In this document: in pieces, positions 31,589 to 41,025 of the stretch
Layout of the letters: each line of letters begins with the position of its first letter
How positions within the stretch are numbered: the stretch's first letter is position 1
Assembly (NCBI GenBank): GCA_033030425.1
Contig: JAUFSD010000006.1
Location: forward strand, 1,736,001 to 1,800,000
From: Verpa conica
Taxonomy: Eukaryota > Ascomycota > Pezizomycetes > Pezizales > Morchellaceae
Reading direction: 5' to 3'
Length of the DNA stretch: 64,000 nucleotides
The notes under the pieces: model-generated
Told to the model about the DNA's origin: nothing
Seen by the model: only the letters and a program-made list of their open reading frames with translations
Database searches by the model: none
Made by a program: the position numbers and the translations under genes

Positions 31589-34223
31589 ATGGCCTCCTCT
31601 CTACCAGCAGAAAATCTATTGGCAAAAAATCTCATCCCTCTCGATCCAGAGGGGAATCTCCTGATTATCTGCAAACATCCCAAGAAGCCATCTCCGTTTC
31701 ACTTCCGCGTCTCCTCAAAAGTCCTCTCACTTGCCTCTCCTGTCTTTGCTTCTCTATTCGCCGACCCTGCTTCCCACAATAGGTACTATCGGATTGTCCT
31801 TGATGATGACCACCCAGAGCCAGTGGGGACACTCCTGGAACTCTGTCATTTTGGAAGAAATTCCCCGCTGCCCCCTGCTCAGTTGAAAGGTATCAATTCA
31901 CTTGCTGAGCTATCACAAAAATATGGGATCTCAGCCCTGATGGTTCCCTGGATTACTGCTTGGTCACAGCCGCTCCACGAAAATGACAAGCTTAACTTTA
32001 GTAAGGGAAATGATCTAAAGCAGTGGCTGAGAATTTCCTGTGTTTATAACCAGAGGGCGTTATTTAACAAGGTTACAAAACGGGCCGTTCTTACAGGTAG
32101 TGCAGAGTCACTAGATGTATCTGAATCCCCTGAGGCCCCCTATAACAATATTATTGGTTCGTTCAATTTCTGGCCCAAATTTTGTGGGTAGTTGAGGAGA
32201 CAGTTGACATATATTTGGATTTGTGGTTATTACCATGGGAACTGTCGATTGTTCCTTCATGACTGTCTCCTCAGCTAGCCTGCTCTGTTTACCCCTCTCA
32301 TGTCTCTGCTGACGAATATTCTCTATAGCGGAAATTTCCCCGGAGCGTATCGACGTCTTAGCTAAGATTATAGGAATTATTCTAACCTTTCTTAGTCGGT
32401 ATCAAACTACCAACCTTACCTGTAAACAGTCAGAAAATTCCGACCGCTGCGATGCAATTCTCCTAGGTTCTGTTCTCAAGGGCATCATGGGTTTGGGCGT
32501 GTACCAACCAATTCCAGTGACGCCGTACCCAGGTATAACAGTCATGGATCTTATTGAGGGGATCAGGAATTTACCTTTAATGGCGGACCCTAGCCATAGC
32601 GAAACATGTGGTGAGATAATTAAGAAGGATATTTCCGAAATTCTAAGTTTGGCACATGAGGTTTCGGATAATGTTAGGGGATTGGAATTGAAGGATTTTG
32701 CGGCAAATAAGCGAGTAGGAAAGGCCCAAGGGCTAGTGCTTACCGCGGTAGAAGAGCAGGAGATTCGGACATGGCCGCAGAAAAATGTGGTAGGCAATTG
32801 TGATAGAAAGGAGGAGGATAGAAAGGAGGATGAAAATAAGGGAAAGAAAAAATTGGAAGAGCTACAAGAGGAAGAAGTGGAAGAAGTCCGGAGGGCCCAG
32901 AGTAATAATGGGGATAATGATGGCTGTGGAGAAAAGGGGGGGTTAGGCACCCTTACCCTTAGTGACACAAGTGGAGATGGAACTTTCCCCCCCACTTCTA
33001 TTAATATCCAGGTGCCCGCTGGAGTTACTACTGGCTTTTTAGAAACACCAGAAACAATCGAAGACTTTGGACCTCAACTTTTGTTTCGAGATTGTGGGGA
33101 AGTCGAGGAAGAGCTAGTGGAAGTAGAAGTGGAAAAACCAGGAGTGATAAAGGGTGAGGAGGGTGAGAAGATAGAGAAAGAGATAAAGTTGAGCGAAGAG
33201 AAAGAGGAGGAGCAGAAGCAGGAGCGGAAGGAGGAGGCTTCTACTACCGCCAAGAAAAGCCACGCTACAACAGGACATGAGCTAGAACTTAAGCAAGAAC
33301 ACTTGATTCATAATGGAAGCGAGGAGCAATTGATGCTTGAAGTTAAGGGTTTCACCCCTCTGAAAATTCAGGGTGGACTCCCTGCTCCCGGCAGTGAGAA
33401 ACAGGAGGCCACGCCTCTCCAGACAATTAATACAAAGCATGCCATGTCTAGAGCGAATGCCGAAGCACATGGGCACAAGTGGGCAACTCCCGGTCCCGAA
33501 TTAGTACAGAAGTATCAAAGAGGGCCACGCCTTCCCTTTCACCCCGAGGTTACAGTAGGTGATATATCCGACGAAGGCCACACTATTGAGATTAAACGCC
33601 TGAGGGACCTATTCCCCCAGGTGGACACTAAGATTCTCGTCGAGTTTCTCCGTAAGGGAAACTGGAGCTCACAAGATGCAGCTAAAATGTTGTGCGCTGG
33701 GGGAATACTGATGAACTCAGGCAACGGCGTTGGTGGTGAACTGGTACCTGTCTCTAATCCTCTTGTTCTAGAACCGACTATTCCTTCTCCTTTAGGCTCT
33801 GATCTCACTATTCACCAAGAGCTTGAACAGAGTTTGAACACACCCTCCAAAGCGTACTCGAGTGCTCCTGCCATCAAAACCCCTACACTCAATAGAGTAA
33901 TTAGTATCTCACGTCTAGTTGCAGGGAGATTAACTCCTGAAAAATCTGAGGCTCGATTCTGGCCAGAACCAGATAAAGCGGTTATCATGCGATCTTTGGG
34001 ACTTTCAGAGAACAAGAAAGGAATCAAAAAGTTGTTAGCTATGTTTCCACAGGCGAGTGCAGACAAGGGGTTTATCGACGTGCTTTACCGCGCTGGGTGG
34101 GACACAGAGAAGGCAGCGACGCGCCTGGAAGATCTGGGGTTGACCAGGCAGGCGACTGGTGGAAGCAGTGGAGATGGTGGAAAGGCGAGAAGCAAGGGAG
34201 CCGAGGGTGAGATGGGGCAGTAG
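31589..34223 (+). CDS. BTB/POZ - CUE-like fusion protein
   Basis: Two exons, 31589-32096 and 32329-34223, are separated by a 232-bp phase-1 intron (ACAG/GTAGTG to CTATAG/CG) and give 800 residues. The start is GACATGGCC. Residues about 15-115 form a BTB domain (FRVSSKVLSLASPVFASLF). After the intron, EISPERIDVLAKIIGIILT aligns with the BTB protein at 21.5 kb. A long Glu/Lys-rich disordered linker follows. Two C-terminal three-helix units resemble CUE/UBA ubiquitin-binding domains: IKRLRDLFPQVDTKILVEFL (about 588-626) and KKLLAMFPQASADKGFIDVL (about 738-775), both with the hydrophobic-FP motif of CUE domains. BTB plus ubiquitin binding suggests a cullin-3-linked ubiquitin role, which is inference. 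Readthrough of the intron would stop at 32191. Confidence 0.75.
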
Positions 34224-34942
34224 TAGCCTGAGTTGGGGCTTATATAAGAAGAGTATAGCATCTTTCGTGGATGGCTCGTGTATCTTCAGAGGCTCCGGCT
34301 GTAAGGATTTTTTTCGAGTAAATGTTGGTCTTGTAATTGTAGTACTAGCGCTCTTGCAATGTAATTTCTTTTCTCTCGTTATTTTTTTTCTCGTGAGATT
34401 TATCATCAGTTCAACTGATTCTAGCTTAGCGGTGGCGCCCTAGGTTAATATATACTAACTTAGTGTCAATGATTATAGATCGCGTGGGTTTACGCGGGGC
34501 AAACTGGTGATTGTGGGACGCAATCTAGCAGGGTAACATCTCGGCTACGCGTAATAGCAACAAGGTTTAGTACGGTACCATCCCAGCCCTTGTTTTAGCC
34601 ACTAATTTGACAGCAGCCGTTACCTATCAGAATTCAACCGCGGGTTCTTCATGATTGTCTTGGAATCTCGCTATTTTCAGGATTCCTCGTGAAAGTCTTG
34701 GGAACAGCCCATTATTACTGATCAAAAACACTAACCGGACCATGAAATCCTAGTTATCTTGGAGCTCGAACTAATGGTTTGGGTTTGTGCGCGGCACAGT
34801 GCAGAAAGTAGGATAAGCCATACATGTATAAAAGGGTTCCCAACGTCGATCGCGACAGCCAGCAATCCCCTCCCGAGGTTAACTTTGCCACCGTAAGACG
34901 AATTCTCATCACTTAGAAATATCATCTGGACACTTTTTTTTA
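34224..34942. promoter_or_regulatory. intergenic; promoter of the F-box-ankyrin gene
   Basis: This 720-bp stretch holds the 3' flank of the BTB-CUE gene and the presumed promoter of the next one. A run of T (34929-34941) immediately precedes the ATG. No gene is seen. Confidence 0.45.
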
Positions 34943-35758
34943 ATGTCGTCGCTTCTAAGTCTCCCAAACGAACTTCTGCTCCAAGTTGCCGAACCTCTCG
35001 GTCAAAAGGATGTTAACTCGTTCCTCCAAACAAATCACCGACTCGCATTTCTTCTGACACCACGCCTCCACAAATTCGCCGTTCGAGATGTGGAGGGGTT
35101 GACAGCGCTCCAGTGGGCTGTATGGAACCGATATCAACCTCTGGCTAGGTTGGTACTTGAGAAGGGCGCAGATATCAACTTCATCCCTCCAACAGAAGAA
35201 GAAAAAGTTCACAAGACAGCCCTCCATATTGCATCTGAGAATGGGGATGAGTGTATGGTTAAACTGCTATTAAACAACGGGGCCGACGTTTCGATCCGAA
35301 CTCCCTGCGGGGCTACCGTACTCCACTGGGCGGTCAAGAGCAAATCCAAACCTGTCGTTAAGGTACTGCTGCAATACGGGGCAGATGTTTCTGCGACGGA
35401 TGCAAGCATGAATTCCCCATTAAATTGGGCGATCGGATACGGCCTGGAAGAAATTGTGAGGATGCTGCTAGAAAAGGGGGCAGATATCTCTTTTAACCAG
35501 AAGGGAACGACACCACTTCACTGGGCTGCGCGGCTGGGGAACGAGACGATTGTGAAAATGCTTTTGGGTTTTGGAGCCGATGCTAGCACCCGGGATACTA
35601 CGGCTGGAAGGACGCCTCTTGATTGGGCTATTCATGAGGGGCATCAAGGGGTGGTTAAGGTCTTGACTGGCAATGGAGGTGTTATGGACCGGAAAATACA
35701 CGCAGTCATGGCTGAGAGGATTTCCCATTCTCCAGTTGTTGTGGCTATCTGGTCTTGA
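34943..35758 (+). CDS. F-box-like ankyrin repeat protein
   Basis: An intronless gene encodes 271 residues from the ATG at 34943. Residues 4-48 (LLSLPNELLLQVAEPLGQKD, then VNSFLQTNHRLAFLLTPRLH) match the N-terminal F-box-like module common in fungal ankyrin proteins. F-boxes bind Skp1 to form SCF ubiquitin ligases. About six ankyrin repeats follow from residue 52 (TALHIASENGDECMVKLLLN, PLHWAARLGNETIVKMLLG and others), ending in a short tail with ISHSPVVVAIWS. The ankyrin part would choose the target. Similar broken modules occur at 19 kb and 53 kb. Length is at the short end for this class, and the last repeat is degraded. Confidence 0.8.
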   Translation: MSSLLSLPNELLLQVAEPLGQKDVNSFLQTNHRLAFLLTPRLHKFAVRDVEGLTALQWAVWNRYQPLARLVLEKGADINFIPPTEEEKVHKTALHIASENGDECMVKLLLNNGADVSIRTPCGATVLHWAVKSKSKPVVKVLLQYGADVSATDASMNSPLNWAIGYGLEEIVRMLLEKGADISFNQKGTTPLHWAARLGNETIVKMLLGFGADASTRDTTAGRTPLDWAIHEGHQGVVKVLTGNGGVMDRKIHAVMAERISHSPVVVAIWS

Positions 35759-38420
35759 GGCATTGATAGGTGGATTTATAAGCACACTTATATCTATTTC
35801 TCTACCTGTCTTTATCCTCAGTATCTTTTTTAAACGTATTAAGTTCGTATTCATGTTTATGTTTTTATTTTTTACTACTCCCGGTAGATTGGGTCGGGCT
35901 TCGGTTGGTGTCTTCTGGTAGGATTGGGTTTCTTTTAGGAGGTGAGCAAGCAAGCTTATTTTACTTTGTGTGTCGGGGGGCAGGATTTTGTGCTATATGA
36001 TTTTATTTGGTTCTTCTGCATTGAAGTTCTAGGCACTAAATATTTCTTTCCTTCACCAGGCTGCCGCTGTGCTGTAGACACAAGAGTCTTATTACCCAAA
36101 GAAATATTACCAAAGAAATCTGTGGTCTCCTAATGATACCTTCAGATACGGTAGCGGTAGGATTAAAAATTTCGATGCCTTAAAATCTACCTTATTTGTG
36201 GAGTTATGTTGCTGGTTTTAGTTAGCTGTTGGACTAACACTAATCTCTTGTATAAATCAGTAGTCTCTAACTGGCACCCGCGATGTTACCACTGCAAGTG
36301 CTACTTACTAGAGTTAAGTGTGTTTCTACGGATCCTAACAATTAATATTACATGAAAAAACGCTAGCCTCAACATGTTCCGTGGTAATGGTAGCGCGGGG
36401 ATAATAGCCTTGCCGGTACCGGGCCCGTGGTAATAGCCCCGCTGGTATATATCGGTACCGGTCCCGTGGTAATAGCCTCGTTGGTGTATATCGGTACCGG
36501 GTCTATGGTATCGAATAGAAGACCTAGTAGGGGCCTTTTATAGCCTAGGACGATACTAGTGAGTAGTTTAATGGATTTATATTTTTTTTTACAAAATTCG
36601 CACCGCTTTCTGTTTTTACAAACGAACTGTCCCCACCGCCACCTATAAAGTTATACTTATAAATATAATAAAATCTATAGTAACTCCATCATACCATAAA
36701 TTTAGCGAGCTCCGCGAATGGAATTGATGCCCTCCCAAACGATGATGGATTTCTATACCTAAACCCTATTCTAGCAACCAGTTAGCCCTGATGATTTTAT
36801 TAGGCTTTAAGGCAGTATTTTATCTCTACAGCTTAGAAATGAATTTCCTGGTTTTGTCAGAAAGTGAAATCAGGCTGTCCAACTCCTCCAACATTCGATT
36901 CTCAGAGTACAGAGATAAGGCATCGTTATTCCTAATTCTTATTTAAGCGATTTCTGGCTGTGGGTGATCGCAAAGTTCTTGTAGTATTTAATTCTCGCAT
37001 GAATAACTTGGTCTATATTTACCATAACCGAAAGGTTCATGTAATTAATGAGAGAAGGAAAAAGAGAGGGACTTGGTCTATATTTAGACTAGTTTTACTT
37101 TGTATTGATCAGGACTTTTACCATGATCGATGTAGCGTATAGCAGTACCTAACATGTTAATCAGGATTGTTCTAGATCCCTAGCACAAAGGGAGTGATTA
37201 CTTATAATCTGATGTCTGTAACTGTAGGTTCTAGTAAAGCAGAGTGAATCATGAGGAGAAAAAGGTTAGCTCCAGCTTATGTTAGTCTGAGCCGTCAAGA
37301 GATTAAAACGCTTACAACCGGATAGACGTTTGAAATAGTGAGAGATATGAATGAATACTGTGTATTGGTGTTTGTGACTCAGAGGCTTTATGTTTCTCTA
37401 TGGGAGGTTCTAGAAGCGTCGCTGGTTGTTTGTACCCCGCCCCCTTGGAAGTATAAGCGAAATTCCCCTAATATTACACATGTACCCGCATCACCCGAGA
37501 TCACCCATGGCCTTTAGCCGCGCGTCCAGTGGGTGTGCCGCGGCTGTGTTGCGGCTGAAATTGGGTCCGTGCACCGGTCCAGGAAGTACGCGAGAGTGCT
37601 CAACTATACGCGCCGAAGCTCATAGAGAAATTTGGTTAATCACCGGTTTTCAACCTATGGTATCTAGACAAGGCATATGTGAAATCACTTTCTCAAGAGC
37701 GCCACCTGCCAGCGGGTGCGGCAGAAACGGTCAAATATCACCTGATTGACAAGATGTGCGGCTTGCTGTGCTTAACCACAAGATGGTAGAGCAGATGAGC
37801 TGTCAAAGTCAGGGATGATTTTGAAATTTTGGTGTTTGTGTGGCCGGCGGGTGAATACAGCTTCTACTGGAAGGCTGTCTATTCCCCTCATAAGTATTCG
37901 CTGTGCCGCGGAAGCCGAGGGGCACATACGTCTATTCGTCCGTATAGTCATTTCCGAGTGAGATTTCCAAGTTTTACCTAAAATTTACAACTCATCTACA
38001 TCAACGCTTGAGTCATATTGAGCTCTGTGTGTCCGGCTGTTCTCTGCTACAGGTTAAGGTGCGCGTTTGCGCCTGCGCCTAACATGACGTCGCAGGGCCT
38101 GTGCCGTTTACTTGCAGCGCAGCTCTGTACACATAAGTCACGATTGCCTGGTTTTATGTTTTTGTCCGATGTCCTCAGCCTGGATTAATCTTCAGGTGTT
38201 TCCAGCCAGGTTTTCCTTGACATTTATTACCCCGCGGTCATCCTTCTCCGCATTATTGCATTGAGAAAGACATAAGATATCTCTGAAAAGGCATAGTTTT
38301 ATTCATAAACCATCATGAAAAACATTCTTCGATTCCCTAGCTCCTTGGAATCTTACTCTTTTGTCACAATCTCACCCCTATTCACGGATACTGGCCCTGT
38401 AAAAAAAGCCAATAATCGGG
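35759..38420. other. gene-poor tract with a 39-bp tandem repeat
   Basis: This 2.7-kb stretch has no supported gene. AT-rich parts (36.5-37.4 kb) alternate with a GC-richer part (37.43-37.76 kb) that has open frames but no recognisable motif. The 39-bp tandem repeat is listed separately. Confidence 0.45.
36414..36508 (+). repeat. 39-bp minisatellite, about 2.5 copies
   Basis: Units begin at 36414, 36453 and 36492. The unit starts CGGTACCGG, then CCCGTGGTAATAGCC, then a TGGT(A/G)TATAT end. The first two copies are nearly identical and the third decays after CGGTACCGGGTCTATGGTA. An isolated ATCGGTACCGGCCCG at about 58067 shares the core. Confidence 0.8.
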
Positions 38421-38860
38421 CTATTCCTTGCCCCCGCCTGCTCTTTCCGTAAAGAGTTGGATCTCATCTTCATTCGAAAAATCTTCGAGTTGGATCTCTC
38501 GTTCAGGCCTGCCCCTTACCTCCATCCTTAGAACCATTTATCACCCTGGCTTTAGGTAGTCTACTGTTTCATCTCTTCAAGTTCAGCGCAGTCTTCCTTT
38601 AGCCCCTCTAGCCATTTCTCATCGGAACACCTTAGGAACTGATCCTATCTAGCCCTCAGGACCTTTTGCCCTCGTATCAGTCCACTTGCTCTTCCTGAGC
38701 TCCTATTTCTCAGAGATGTGTAATGCTGCAGACTCTGAGCTTGGCTTAGTCGGAGAAAATCGGCCCCCTCAGTTTCAGAGTACAACAGACCGATTCGACC
38801 CAGACAGCTACCTTCGAACCCGCCACCTGTACCTAGGAGAGAGACTCGAGGAATGTACAT
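38421..38860 (-). pseudogene. possible degraded protein-coding relic
   Basis: On the minus strand an ATG frame runs from 38860 to a TAG at about 38645. The same frame continues past it as DQFLRCSDEKWLEGLKEDCA and ELEEMKQ before another TAG. A shifted frame then reads EVRGRPEREIQLEDFSNEDE before a stop at 38421. Strongly charged, protein-like stretches broken by stops and a shift suggest a decayed gene. No family is recognised. Short real exons with introns are a less likely alternative. Confidence 0.28.
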
Positions 38861-40961
38861 CTTGCACTAGCTGATAAGTCGGTGTCTGGGTGTGGAATAC
38901 TGATTGGTCTAGTCTCAACGGTGGAAGATTTTCTAACCCCGACCGTGCATCCCAGTGGTAAAGCTATGGTGAGAGTTTTTTTGACAGACCCCCTTTGCCC
39001 AACTCTGTGAACAAAGTTCTCTTCTCAAAAGATTCATCAGACTTCGTGAGCCTTTATTACTTTCATTCACTTCTTTAGTGACGTTTTCTCGACCGGTCTT
39101 CTACTTATCCTCCGGAGCTTGCTCACCTTTAACCTCAAAGTCTTTTGGATCTAGGTGCACAATCAGAGTACGGACGGGGACTGACTACCAACCATCAAAT
39201 CTCACAATAAGGAGGAATAGTCGATCAAAAAAAAGACGCCGCACGAGACATTGGTCACATGGACTACCAGGCATGCTCTTAGTTCAAAAAAATACTACGC
39301 AACCATCAAGAAACTACTCTAGAATTTATCCTAATCGCCATTCGGATTTATCGGAGTCAGGTTCATCTTTACTCAGAAACTTAAATAACGCCTGTCAGAA
39401 CATATCCCCCTCCTCATCGACTACCTACCAATACGTTATTGACCTCTCCTCCATCGTTGGGCTTTATAGCTTGAAGTTCTTGGGATGTGCCATTTTAAAG
39501 TTACTGAGTACACTGTCTGTGGCTGCAGATGGACAAAACTGATATCCGCTTGCTCCCAAGGTATATTACTAGTTTATACTTCACCTGTACGCTCATGTGG
39601 ATACTAATACCAATCCTTCAGGAGACGGCAAACTCACTTGCTATGGGAAGCCTATGTACGAAAAGGTTGTCGAAAGAAGTGCCTGTGGACAAGAAGATTG
39701 TCCATTGAAAGGAATACTCTCTTCAGGACAATCTTAATTTAATGGGAGAAGGAGAAGGAGGATACCTCTACCGGATTTTTGGGCTGTACTTTGAATTCAT
39801 GTTTCTTTTCTGTTCTTGTTTGAATTAGTCCTGTTTTAGCCTTTTCACTCTCTTGAATACTATATGAATAGCCAACGAAACCTTCAGCGGGGCTCAATAC
39901 CCCAAAATATGACTCCTCTCTTGTGAGCTCGTCGAGTGAGAGGTTGTGACTAGAAGCTAGTCCTTAAGTATTCGCCTGTAGGCACCATCCCCTAAGTAAG
40001 TCGCACAGATATCTTATTTAGTGCATATATCACTCCATGAGATTAAGCCCAAAGAGCCCTGAGCGTAAATATCCTAATAATTACAACTTACCTCACTTCT
40101 GTCACAATCATATCACATCACTCGGTTCTTAGTACGGAACAGTTCATTAATTAATTATTTATTGATTCCACATATACAGCCCTGAGGACTATGCTGTTTG
40201 AACTGAATAATATGTAATTAAAAAAACAAAATCACAAAATCAGGGGCACTAAAACGCAGAAAAAGAAACATAAATTAAAAAAAACATTCCCTAAAAATTC
40301 AACTTTATATGTACTAAAAGGCGTACCCTTGCCACATTCTTTCTTATGAGGCGACCGAAACCCAACCTATACTCTTCCTACCCTCTTGATCTCTCTGCTT
40401 AATCTTACCTTCTTCGGAGCTCACACCCTTATCAAAAGCATAAAGTCCCCCTCCCCTCCCCACAAACTATGGAATTTGTGAAGATCATCCTCTTAGGTAG
40501 GTTTTCTGCCGGAGAAGTTTGTGCGAGTAGGGCTCTCTTGGCCAGTAATATTTTTTTTGGTAGCGGTGTACTGGTTCACTTTTCCTGGGTGAGATACTCG
40601 GTACCGGTACGCTGGGTTAGTACTGCGCCTTGCCGTTTCTGGTAATCTCTAAGTCCCAAGTTATCTTATGTTGGTATTTAACAGTTTTTTTCCGTAGTCT
40701 TATAACATTCTACCTCTGTGTGTAGTTTTATAGGGCGTGTTGGAAATATTACTCTTGTACTAGGGTGGAGCTAGGATAGAGTAGGAAAGTCAGTGTTAGT
40801 AGAAAGTCTATGTGGCCACGATTGAGTGTACTAAGTATTTCTTCCACCAGCTAGTAGTTTCCTGTCGATTCCCTTATCTTTTCACGCAAACCACAGAGAA
40901 ATATTTTACTGATAATCGTCGCTCAGAGTTGGTGGCGGGGCGTGGAATGAGACTTTTTCCA
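38861..40961. other. gene-poor tract
   Basis: This 2.1-kb stretch is mixed in composition. A frame at 39078-39542 begins with GTG, is Ser/Arg-rich and has no motif. A candidate micro-gene lies inside and is listed separately. Around 40200-40300 the sequence is A-rich. Confidence 0.4.
39529..39742 (+). CDS. candidate two-exon small basic peptide gene
   Basis: An ATG at 39529 opens exon 39529-39560, followed by a 61-bp segment with a GTATAT donor, a CTAAT-like branch (ACTAATACC) and a CTTCAG acceptor. Exon 39622-39742 then ends at TAA. The joined product is 50 residues, very basic, with WEAYVRKGCRKKCLWTRR in the middle. It has no hydrophobic signal and no known relative. The intron looks proper, but a frame this short can arise by chance. 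Confidence 0.2.
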
Positions 40962-41025
40962 TGTGCCCCATGAGACAGTACTAAAAAGTAGAATCTAGAT
41001 CTTCTGTGCCTCATGAGACAGTACT
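40962..41025 (+). repeat. 21-bp direct repeat flanking 22 bp
   Basis: TGTGCCCCATGAGACAGTACT (40962-40982) recurs with one change as TGTGCC TCATGAGACAGTACT (41005-41025), 43 bp apart. The 22-bp insert contains GTAGAATCTAGATCTTC. It may be a target duplication around a tiny insertion or a simple segmental tandem copy. The insert does not carry the LINE tail seen elsewhere. Confidence 0.6.

Noticed and set aside
38760..38850. Possible tRNA from GGGTTCGAAGG (minus strand)
   Set aside because: The B-box-like sequence is not flanked by a pairable T stem, and no A box or acceptor stem is found.
39078..39542. 154-codon Ser/Arg-rich frame
   Set aside because: It starts with GTG, shows no domain, and its composition fits chance.
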